A stretch of 43,734 bases of DNA from Candidatus Zhuqueibacterota bacterium (GTDB lineage: Bacteria > Zhuqueibacterota > Zhuqueibacteria > Zhuqueibacterales > Zhuqueibacteraceae), in assembly GCA_003576975.1 (NCBI GenBank), contig QEVD01000040.1, forward strand, positions 1 through 43,734, read 5' to 3'. How positions within the stretch are numbered: position 1 is the stretch's first letter; each line of letters starts with the position of its first letter. Below are positions 35,482 through 42,834 of this stretch, one piece after another. Made by a program: the position numbers and the translations under genes. Under the pieces are notes generated by a model. The model saw nothing but the letters and a program-made list of their open reading frames with translations, was not told the origin of the DNA and did no database searches.

Positions 35482-36402
35482 ATGAAAAAAGATTTTCTGA
35501 GCATTGCCGATTTCACGCCGAAAGAAATTTGGGCGCTTTGGGATCTCGCAAAAGAGTTGAAGGCCAAGCAAAAAGCGAGCGAACCGCATCCCTATCTGCA
35601 AGGCAAAACGCTTGGCATGATTTTCATGAAGCCCTCGACGCGCACGCGCATTTCGTTTGAAGTGGGCATGTTTCAGCTTGGCGGCCATGCGCTTTATCTC
35701 TCGCCCAGTGAAATCGGCCTGGGCAAGCGCGAAGCCATTTCCGATGTTGCGCGCGTGCTCTCGCGCTATGTCGACGGCATGATGGCGCGTTTGTTCGACC
35801 ATGAACACATTGTCGATCTGGCAAAATACGCCAGCGTGCCTGTGATCAACGGCTTGACGGATCTTCTGCATCCCTGCCAGATCGTGGGCGACATGTTGAC
35901 GATACTCGAGCAGCGCGGCAGCTTTGACGATCTCGTGGTGGCCTACATCGGCGACGGCAACAATGTCGCCAATTCCTGGATCAACATGGCGACCAAAATT
36001 CCATTCACCTTTCGCATTGCCTGCCCCGAGGGGTATGAGCCTAATGCTGAGATTGTGACGCGTGCGCGCCGGGCAAATGTTGGCCGTATTGAGATCGTGC
36101 GCGATCCCGCGGTTGCTGCGCAGGGCGCAGATATTCTCTACACCGACGTGTGGGCGAGCATGGGACAAGAGGCGGAAGCAGAAGAACGCAAGAACGTTTT
36201 CAAAAACTATTTGATCGATGGCAGGCTCATGGCAAAGGCCAAACCGGGCGCAAAGTTCATGCACTGCCTGCCCGCGCATCGCGGTGAGGAAGTCACGCAT
36301 GACGTCATGGAAAGCCCGGCCTCGATCATTTTCGAGCAGGCGGAAAACCGGTTGCACATTCAAAAAGCGATACTCGTCACGCTCATGGGCAAACAGTCAT
36401 GA
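35482..36402 (+). CDS. argF: Ornithine carbamoyltransferase
   Basis: Forms citrulline from ornithine and carbamoyl phosphate in arginine synthesis. 306 aa. Carbamoyl-phosphate motif STRTRISFEVGMFQLGG near residue 52, SRYVDGMMARLF, HPCQIVGDMLTI near 130, YIGDGNNVANSWINMA near 154, TDVWASMGQE near 225 and the ornithine-loop HCLPAHRGEEVT near 263. GAGGA eight bases before ATG. It overlaps the following acyltransferase gene by 4 bp (ATGA). No other arg genes are in the window. Confidence 0.95.
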   Translation: MKKDFLSIADFTPKEIWALWDLAKELKAKQKASEPHPYLQGKTLGMIFMKPSTRTRISFEVGMFQLGGHALYLSPSEIGLGKREAISDVARVLSRYVDGMMARLFDHEHIVDLAKYASVPVINGLTDLLHPCQIVGDMLTILEQRGSFDDLVVAYIGDGNNVANSWINMATKIPFTFRIACPEGYEPNAEIVTRARRANVGRIEIVRDPAVAAQGADILYTDVWASMGQEAEAEERKNVFKNYLIDGRLMAKAKPGAKFMHCLPAHRGEEVTHDVMESPASIIFEQAENRLHIQKAILVTLMGKQS

Positions 36403-37403
36403 GTGCAGCGTTTCAGCCGCCCCGCGCTGCCGAAGCCTTGATTGACGTTGTTCCTTATGAAGAAAAGTATCGGCAGCTCTGGGATGACTTTGTTGCGCAA
36501 TCCAACCAAGGCACGTTGTTTCATACACGTGCCTTTTTAGCTTATCACCCGCCCGATCGCTTTACAGACGCATCATTATTGTTTTTCAAGAAAGAAAAAC
36601 TGTTAGCTGTCTTTCCAGCGGCAAATCTCCGCGTCGAGGCGACCGAGCTGTTGCGATCGCATCCCGGCGCTTCGTTCGGCGGCCTGGTTACAACGCTGGA
36701 AATGACGATGCGCGAACTCGAACACCTCATTGGCCAACTCCTCGCTTACAGTCGCAGTCAGCAGTATTCGGCAATTGAGCTCACCCTTCCACCTCACATT
36801 TATTTTTCACACGCTTCGCAAGAGCTGGAGTTTTTATTATATCGTGCAGGTTTTCGTTATCATCAGCGTGAGCTAACCCATTTTCTCGATCTCCGCTCGT
36901 TTAACCAGAATTTCTCTGAAAATTTTTCAGCAGAATTTAACCGCAAGATTCGTCGCGCCCGGCAACTGGGCGTAAGCGTGCGGGAATGTGATGATTTTAC
37001 GCTATTCTATCGCATTCTCGAAAAAAATCTACAGGATAAACACAAGACTTCACCCGTGCATACGTTGAAGGAGTTGTTCGACCTAAAGCAACGTTTGCCA
37101 GAGCGTGTGCGTTTGTTTGCGGCTTATGTGCAGGACAAAATGATTGCCGGCATATTATTGTTCATCTGCAATGCCCAGGTAGCGCTGGCATTCTACATCA
37201 GCCAGCTTGCTGAGTATCAACAATACCGTCCGGTTAATTTGCTATGCTATGAAACAGCGCAATGGTGTGCCGAGCAAGAACTGGCTTATTTTGATTTCGG
37301 CACCTCAACGCTGCGAGGAGAGATTAATTGGGGGCTGGTTGATTTTCGCCAAGCCGCCGGTGCACAGGCCGCCTTCCGGGATCGCATGAGGTTAGAGTTC
37401 TAA
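36399..37403 (+). CDS. FemAB-like GNAT-fold acyltransferase
   Basis: 334 aa. Two GNAT-like halves: the first (residues about 14-150) with EKYRQLWDDFVAQSNQGTLFHTRAFLAYH and LLAVFPAANL; the second with FNRKIRRARQLGVSVRECDDF near 183, VRLFAAYVQDKMIAGILLFI near 235 and RPVNLLCYETAQWCAEQELAYFDFGTST near 277. The last is the typical FemAB/peptidoglycan-associated or BioF2-like acetyltransferase ending. Substrate unknown; cell-wall or glycan transfer is plausible given surrounding glycosyltransferases. Translationally coupled to argF by ATGA. Its stop codon lies inside the target duplication of the MITE-like element. Confidence 0.75.
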   Translation: MSAAFQPPRAAEALIDVVPYEEKYRQLWDDFVAQSNQGTLFHTRAFLAYHPPDRFTDASLLFFKKEKLLAVFPAANLRVEATELLRSHPGASFGGLVTTLEMTMRELEHLIGQLLAYSRSQQYSAIELTLPPHIYFSHASQELEFLLYRAGFRYHQRELTHFLDLRSFNQNFSENFSAEFNRKIRRARQLGVSVRECDDFTLFYRILEKNLQDKHKTSPVHTLKELFDLKQRLPERVRLFAAYVQDKMIAGILLFICNAQVALAFYISQLAEYQQYRPVNLLCYETAQWCAEQELAYFDFGTSTLRGEINWGLVDFRQAAGAQAAFRDRMRLEF

Positions 37404-37540
37404 ACTCAATACCGTTCACTTAACATTTCGTTCGTAGTCCCGGTCCCTTGTGGGCCGATGCTAACGCAAATAATTTCAATCTTCCTGCGGTGCCCACAAG
37501 GGGGGCAGGGCTACTAAGTGAACGGTATTGGTTCTAAACT
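37397..37540. mobile_element. MITE-like element with terminal inverted repeats and 10-bp target duplication
   Basis: The element proper is 37407-37530 (124 bp). It begins CAATACCGTTCACTTA (37407-37422) and ends with the exact reverse complement TAAGTGAACGGTATTG (37515-37530), 16-bp perfect terminal inverted repeats. Inner arms (TTGTGGGC near 37448-37455 and GCCCACAA near 37491-37499) extend the palindrome. The direct repeat GTTCTAAACT flanks it at 37397-37406 and 37531-37540, a 10-bp target site duplication. There is no coding capacity. A 10-bp duplication fits IS4-type elements, so it may be mobilised by an IS4-like transposase elsewhere. Confidence 0.88.
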
Positions 37541-37605
37541 CCGTTTTTTTCTTGGCATTTTGTACCTCGGATCATTAGATTTGTAAAAAATTTTTGCACA
37601 CTGCG

Positions 37606-38073
37606 ATGCTATTTTATTCTCAACAGCAACTGGTCTCCTGCTTTCGCCAATATCTAGGCGATGATCTCGTCGCCCTCATTCTCTTTGGCTCGCGCGCTCG
37701 CGGTGACGCGAGGCCGGATAGCGATTATGATATCTTTCTCTTGGCCAGAAATCTCCCGGAGCGGCCTTTGGAGCGCCTTCTTTTTGTACGCCGCGCTATT
37801 GCTGCAAAATTTGAAGAAAAGATTGCCATAACCGCGCGCACACTGGAAGAATTCGAACGCGGCTTTCCTTCGCTGTATCTTGATTTGGGCCTGGATGGCG
37901 TCGTGCTTTACGACACCGGTGATTACATGAGCCGTAAACTGCAGCACATTCAGGCGATTATTCGGCAGGCCGGGTTGGAAAGAAAAAAGCTTGAACATGA
38001 GCTGAGCTGGGAATGGAAAACCCCGCCTAAAGGTCCTTGGGAAATTACCTGGGAAGGTTATCGTGAGCTCTGA
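37606..38073 (+). CDS. MNT-type nucleotidyltransferase domain protein, putative antitoxin
   Basis: 155 aa from ATG at 37606 (an upstream TTG at 37594 is in frame). The nucleotidyltransferase motif LILFGSRARGDARPDSDYDIFLL near residue 24 has the GSRARG phosphate loop and the D-x-D pair; a third acid is probably in the FEEKIAITARTLEEF strand. The C-terminal helices (SRKLQHIQAIIRQAGLERKKLEHEL) fit the family. It overlaps the HEPN gene by 11 bp. In such modules MNT usually neutralises the HEPN RNase, often by AMPylation. Confidence 0.85.
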   Translation: MLFYSQQQLVSCFRQYLGDDLVALILFGSRARGDARPDSDYDIFLLARNLPERPLERLLFVRRAIAAKFEEKIAITARTLEEFERGFPSLYLDLGLDGVVLYDTGDYMSRKLQHIQAIIRQAGLERKKLEHELSWEWKTPPKGPWEITWEGYREL

Positions 38074-38512
38074 AAATGACGCTGCCTATCGACTGCGTTT
38101 GGCAAAAGGCTTTCGACAAGAGGCAGAACAAGATCTAAAGCTGCAACGTTGGCGTTCGTGTGTGGACAATGCGCAGCTCTCGGTTGAAAATGCCGGCAAG
38201 GCGATTATTGCTTTGTTCGAGCCGGTCGAGCGAACGCATAATCCAGCCATCAAACTTCGTCAGTTGGTGCAAGCAAATCGCGTCGCCTCTGCCTTGCGTG
38301 ATGAGCTCAACGCTGCTTTAAGCGTCTTCGATCAACTCGGTTTTGAAGAACATTTTATGACGGACTATGGTGATGAGGAAAACTATCGTGACCCGTGGTC
38401 GCTTTTTACCGAGGAAGATGCCCAAAAAGCAGTAGCTATCATGCAACAATGTTTGACGGTCGCAGAACGATTCTATGGTTTTTATTACCCCGCTCCGCCT
38501 GCCGTAAAATAG
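38063..38512 (+). CDS. HEPN-domain protein, putative toxin of an MNT/HEPN module
   Basis: 149 aa starting with GTG at 38063. The HEPN helix bundle is evident: RLAKGFRQEAEQDLKLQRWRSCVDNAQLSVENAGKAIIALFEP, then RTHNPAIKLRQLVQ, and NYRDPWSLFTEEDAQKAVAIMQQCL typical of the last helices. The classic RNase motif R-x4-6-H is not obvious, so RNase activity is uncertain. Overlap with the MNT gene argues for co-translation and a TA pair. Confidence 0.8.
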   Translation: MSSENDAAYRLRLAKGFRQEAEQDLKLQRWRSCVDNAQLSVENAGKAIIALFEPVERTHNPAIKLRQLVQANRVASALRDELNAALSVFDQLGFEEHFMTDYGDEENYRDPWSLFTEEDAQKAVAIMQQCLTVAERFYGFYYPAPPAVK

Positions 38513-38525
38513 TCTTAAAAACAAC

Positions 38526-39565
38526 ATGCCGGCCATCCACCGTATTCTCCACCTTGCGCCCTTCAACACTTCGGGCGTGCCCATCACCTTTGTGCGCGCT
38601 GAGCGCCGGTTGGGCTTTGACAGCCGATTGATCACACTCGCGCGCGATCCGCGCGGCTATGAAGAAGATGTTTGCCTGGAGCTGCCATTTTTGGATTTCA
38701 TTGGCGTGCGCTGGGCTAAAAAGATTTTTTCAAACCCGGCACGTTTGCAGGTAAATAACCACCGCCGCGAAACCAGGGCAAAACCGCCAGCCTGGCAACC
38801 GCACTCACACCCGGAAAAATGGCTGGTACAATTCCGCGAATGGTGGTGGACGCCGAGAATTCAAAAGACTCTGCGCGAGATCGATTTTTGGAATTTCGAC
38901 CTCTATCAACTCGAGGGCGGCCTGGAGTTTTATCGCGACGGCCGTCTCGTGCAGGAATTGCAGCGCCGCGGCAAACAGATTATCTGCCTTTATACCGGCT
39001 CCGATTTGCGCACGCGCGGCATCGTACCGCCGATCGACGACTGCGCGAATCTGCGTTTGACATTGGAATTCGATCATCTCGATCTTTATCCGGCGCTCAC
39101 ACATATTTTTTTTCCGTTTGAATTCGAGCGTTTTCACATGCGGATTTGATTATCGCGGCATTGCAGAGCCTGTCGGCAGAGTTCAAAATTAAAATCGAGC
39201 TTATCGAGGGCTTGCCGCATGCGGAAGCCATTCGCCGCAAAGCCCGTTGTGATATTTTTATCGACAATCTTGGCGATCTCGGTTACGGCGTCAACGCAAT
39301 CGAAGCGCTGGCGCTCGGCGTGTGTACCTGTTCGAGCCTGATGCCGCATTTCAACGAAAGCTATCCCGATCACGGCTTGGTCGAAATCACCGCACAGAAC
39401 CTCGCCGAAAAATTGCGCTGGCTTTGCCGCGATCACGAAGCGCGTGCGCGTCTGGGACAAAAAGGCCGCGCGTGGGCGCAGGCAAATCACGGCGCCGAGC
39501 AAGTGGTTCACCGAATCCATCATCTTTTGCACGAGAAGCGGCATGCGCCTCTTGTTCATCAATAG
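38526..39565 (+). pseudogene. Glycosyltransferase gene with internal deletion/frameshift
   Basis: Piece 1 (38526 to the stop at 39147-39149) has a GT-B N-terminal half: IHRILHLAPFNTSGVPITFVRAERRLG, FDLYQLEGGLEFYRDGR, GKQIICLYTGSDLRTRGIV and HIFFPFEFERFHMR. Piece 2, in another frame, resumes DLIIAALQSLSAEFKIKIELIEG, AEAIRRKARCDIFIDNLGDLGYGVNAIEALALG (a nucleotide-sugar-binding C-terminal half), and ends near 39565. The linker where relatives have an HAP-x-NR-x-x-KG-type strand is missing at the junction near 39137-39144. About 20-25 residues plus the frame are lost. Piece 2 has a TTG at 39146 but no good start signal. Confidence 0.75.
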
Positions 39566-40658
39566 CATTCGCATGTTCGGCGGCGGCGAGGTGTGGATGC
39601 TGCGCACGCTGCGCGCCTTACAACAGTCCGGGCATCACGTTTGGCTCTGTTGCCGCCCGCAAACCGAACTCGCGGAACGCGCCAACGCGCACGGCATACC
39701 GCTCAAGACCGTCTCTTTTCGCAGCGATTTTGATCCCATAACTATTGCACAACTTGCGTATTTCATGGCGCGCGAGAACATTGATGTTGTGCTCACCAAC
39801 ATGGACAAAGAGCTGCGGCTGGGCGGCCTGGCTGCCCGCCTGGCAGGCGTGCCGGCCATTATTCCGCGCCGCGGCATCGATTATCCTCTCAAAAATCGCT
39901 GGCGCTATCGCTTCGCCTACAACGTGCTGGCCACGCACGTCATCGCGAATTCACAGGCCACCAAAAACGCGCTGCTGCGTAATGCGCCCTGGCTCGATGA
40001 GAAGCGCATTAGCGTCGTTTATAACGGCGTCGACTTGCAAGATTTCTCACATGCGAACGGCGAACAGATGCGGCAAAACTGGGGCATTCAAAATGGCGCG
40101 CCCCTGCTCGGTTTCGTTGGCCAGCTTGACGAGCGCAAAGGCATCTCTGTTCTGCTCTCTTCCTTCGAAGCGATCGTTCGGCGTGTGCCACAAGCGCGGC
40201 TCGTCATCGTTGGCGAAGGGCCATTGCGCGAAATGATCGAAAGCGAAATCCGCAGGCACGGCTGGGAAGATCGCATACGGCTCTCCGGTTTCTTGAATGA
40301 TGTCCCGGCGGTGATGTCTGCCATTGATCTTTTGCTCTTGCCCTCCTTTTGGGAGGGGTTTGGCATTGTGCTCATCGAAGCCATGGCGGCTGCCAAGCCC
40401 GTTGTGACAACCGCTGTCAGCAGCATGCCGGAAATCGTGGACGAGGGTCGCACCGGTTTCCTGGTGCCACCCGGCGATGCAGCCGCATTGGCGGCGCGCG
40501 TTTGCGAATTGCTGCAAGATCAAACAAGGCGCCGTGCCTTCGGTCTCGCGGCGCGCGCCCGCGCTGAAAAGTATTTTTCGCTGAACACCATGATGCAAAA
40601 AATCGAAAACCTATTTGAGCAGCACGCCAAACGAAAAACATGGCGGCGAAACCGGTGA
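39543..40658 (+). CDS. Glycosyltransferase family 4 protein
   Basis: 371 aa from ATG at 39543 (MRLLFINSIRMFGGGEVWMLRTLRAL), the typical GT4 opening with the GGGE loop. The N-half includes VVLTNMDKELRLGGLAARLAGVP and a FAYNVLATHVIANSQATKNALL region. The C-half has ISVVYNGVDLQDF near 160, LGFVGQLDERKGISVLLSSFEAIVRRVPQARLVIVGEGPLRE near 200, and LLLPSFWEGFGIVLIEAMAAAKPVVTTAVSSMPEIVDEGRTG near 265, the E-x7-E donor-sugar motif. Donor and acceptor are unknown; LPS or other surface glycan is likely. Its start overlaps the end of the broken glycosyltransferase by 23 bp. Confidence 0.93.
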   Translation: MRLLFINSIRMFGGGEVWMLRTLRALQQSGHHVWLCCRPQTELAERANAHGIPLKTVSFRSDFDPITIAQLAYFMARENIDVVLTNMDKELRLGGLAARLAGVPAIIPRRGIDYPLKNRWRYRFAYNVLATHVIANSQATKNALLRNAPWLDEKRISVVYNGVDLQDFSHANGEQMRQNWGIQNGAPLLGFVGQLDERKGISVLLSSFEAIVRRVPQARLVIVGEGPLREMIESEIRRHGWEDRIRLSGFLNDVPAVMSAIDLLLLPSFWEGFGIVLIEAMAAAKPVVTTAVSSMPEIVDEGRTGFLVPPGDAAALAARVCELLQDQTRRRAFGLAARARAEKYFSLNTMMQKIENLFEQHAKRKTWRRNR

Positions 40659-40799
40659 TCAACTTCGACTCGCCTGCCTCAATTTTTTTGCGCAAACACT
40701 TATCGAATTATAGCAGTATAGAATACAGCTTCACAACATGAGCCTTGGTGGCAAAGCAATCCCTTCGTTTGAATTTTAGAGATACCGGAGAAAATTCTT

Positions 40800-41975
40800 T
40801 TGCATTGGTGGAACCGTTTCGAGCAATTTTTCAAACGTCGCGGCCTTGCGGTTTTAGAGCGGATTTTTGTGCGTGAGGTGATCACACCGGCAATGGTTGA
40901 TCCGGCCGCGATTCGCCGTATTCTCGTGATTCGGCAGCACGATTATCTCGGCGATTTTTTGCTGGCCACGCCGGTGTTGCGTGCGCTGCGGGAACGGTTT
41001 CCGCATGCGCATATCGGCGTGCTGGTGCGGCGTTATACCGCCGGCGTTGCAGCTCACAACCAGTATCTTGACGAAGTTTTGACCTTTGAAGAACATGGCT
41101 GGAATTGGACGCCGCGCAAGCTTTGGCAGTTTTGGAGGCAGCTTCGTCGCGGATGGGATTTGACGATTGTGCTCAACACGGTTTCGCATTCGCTGACCAG
41201 CGATATTCTCGCGTCTCTCTCACGGGCGCGCTATTGTCTCGGCAGCGCGGAGCGCATTTTTCCCGGGTGTTCGCGCAATTTTTTTTACAATTTGATCGCG
41301 CCTGCGGGCAGCGAAAATCGGCATCAAACCGATCGCAACCTCGATATCGTGCGTTATCTCGGCATCGACACCTCCGATCACAGCGAGAATATGACATTAA
41401 CAGAACAGGATCGCGGCTTTGCCGCTGCGTTCTTGCAGCATCATGGCGTTTCGCACAAGGATCGCCTTGTCACAATGCACCTGGGCGCCGGCAAAATCAA
41501 CAATCGCTGGCCGATTGCACAATTTGCAGCCTTATCGAATCTTCTTTATCAAGATTATGCCGTCAAAATTCTCGCGGCTTGGGGACCGCAGGAAACGGCG
41601 TTGGGGGAGCTGTATCTGCAAGCATTAACGTTCACACCCATCATACTCAAAAATGTTTCCTTGCGGCAATTCGCCGCCGTGCTCGCGCAAACCGAGGCCT
41701 ATGTTTGTAACGACACCGGCGTCATGCACGTCGGCGCGGCTGTTGGCGCCAAGCTCGTCGCCATCTTCGGGCCGACAGATCCGGAATTCTGGAAACCCAA
41801 GGGCAAACAGATTGTCGCGCTGCGCGGCAACAATAATGATTGCGCAGCCGTTACAGCAGAACACGTTTTACAAGCGCTGTTACATTTGATTTTCCCTCCG
41901 CTTGAGCGCCGGAAACCGGCAAGCCCTGCGTCAGCGCAAGAAGGTACGCTGCCGGTTTCGGCAACCTTGAGTTGA
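40800..41975 (+). CDS. Glycosyltransferase family 9 (ADP-heptose:LPS heptosyltransferase-like)
   Basis: 391 aa starting at TTG 40800, with GGAG nine bases upstream; no ATG exists near the conserved N-terminus. GT9 features: RRILVIRQHDYLGDFLLATPVLRALRERFPHAHIGVLVR near residue 38, TIVLNTVSHSLTSD near 122, LVTMHLGAGKINNRWPIAQFAAL near 222 and ...AYVCNDTGVMHVGAAVGAKLVAIFGPTDPEFWKP near 298, the conserved nucleotide-binding motif. Such enzymes add heptose to the LPS inner core; the sugar here is inferred from family only. The stop overlaps the region of the fdhD start. Confidence 0.92.
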   Translation: MHWWNRFEQFFKRRGLAVLERIFVREVITPAMVDPAAIRRILVIRQHDYLGDFLLATPVLRALRERFPHAHIGVLVRRYTAGVAAHNQYLDEVLTFEEHGWNWTPRKLWQFWRQLRRGWDLTIVLNTVSHSLTSDILASLSRARYCLGSAERIFPGCSRNFFYNLIAPAGSENRHQTDRNLDIVRYLGIDTSDHSENMTLTEQDRGFAAAFLQHHGVSHKDRLVTMHLGAGKINNRWPIAQFAALSNLLYQDYAVKILAAWGPQETALGELYLQALTFTPIILKNVSLRQFAAVLAQTEAYVCNDTGVMHVGAAVGAKLVAIFGPTDPEFWKPKGKQIVALRGNNNDCAAVTAEHVLQALLHLIFPPLERRKPASPASAQEGTLPVSATLS

Positions 41976-41977
41976 AT

Positions 41978-42805
41978 ATGCCGGATTCGATCAAGACATT
42001 TACTATTCATCGCGCGCGCCGGCAGGACTTGCGAGAAGAGCGTGATCGACTCGTGGTGGAAGAGCCGCTGGAGATTCGCTTAAACCATCAACCGCTAGCA
42101 GTCGTCATGCGAACGCCGGGCGATGATTTCGATCTCGCGCGAGGCTTTCTGCTCTCCGAGGGCATTTTGACCAAAGATAATTGGAAAGAGGCGGTGAACT
42201 CGTTGGCGATCACTTGGGCTTACGATGAATTGCGCCTGCCGATTCCCAACGTGGTGTCATGCACCCTCGCTGCTCTTTCGGAGAAAGATATTCTAAAAAT
42301 CCCGCGGCAAATTTATGCGACGTCGAGCTGCGGTATTTGCGGCCGCGCCTCGCTGGAGCGCATTTTTTTGCAGGCGCCAAAGCTGCGCGACGATTTTTCA
42401 ATCGACCTGTCCGCCCTCCTGCATTTGCCGGATAAGCTTGCAAACGTTCAAACTGATTTTTCTCAAACCGGCGGCTTGCATGCGGCAGCGCTGTTTACCC
42501 CGGAAGGAAATTTGCTTAATATGCGTGAAGATATCGGGCGCCACAATGCGGTCGATAAAGTCATTGGCCGGGCCTTACGCGATGGTCACTATCCGCTTTC
42601 AGATTTCGGATTGCTCGTGAGCGGCCGCTTGAGCTTTGAGATGGCGCAGAAAGCGTTGTTGGCAGGCATCTCATGCGTGGCGGCGATTAGCGCCGCTTCT
42701 TCCCTGGCGGTGGAATTGGCGGAGGAATCCGGCATGACGCTTGCCGGTTTTGTGCGCGGCGAGCAAGCCGTTATTTATACCGGACGCCATCGCATTATCG
42801 TTTGA
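41978..42805 (+). CDS. fdhD: Formate dehydrogenase accessory sulfurtransferase FdhD
   Basis: Transfers sulfur to the molybdenum cofactor so that formate dehydrogenase becomes active. 275 aa from ATG at 41978; a TTG at 41972 is in frame. Visible: LVVEEPLEIRLNHQPLAVVMRTPGDDFDLARGFLLSEGI near residue 25, the catalytic CxxC in TSSCGICGRASLE near 113, QTGGLHAAALF near 163, EDIGRHNAVDKVIGRAL near 186 and VSGRLSFEMAQKAL near 218. No formate dehydrogenase subunit is in the window. It sits 2 bp after the heptosyltransferase-like gene, among glycosyltransferases. Confidence 0.95.
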   Translation: MPDSIKTFTIHRARRQDLREERDRLVVEEPLEIRLNHQPLAVVMRTPGDDFDLARGFLLSEGILTKDNWKEAVNSLAITWAYDELRLPIPNVVSCTLAALSEKDILKIPRQIYATSSCGICGRASLERIFLQAPKLRDDFSIDLSALLHLPDKLANVQTDFSQTGGLHAAALFTPEGNLLNMREDIGRHNAVDKVIGRALRDGHYPLSDFGLLVSGRLSFEMAQKALLAGISCVAAISAASSLAVELAEESGMTLAGFVRGEQAVIYTGRHRIIV

Positions 42806-42834
42806 GTTACTCAATTGTGAGGAGAGCAACATTC

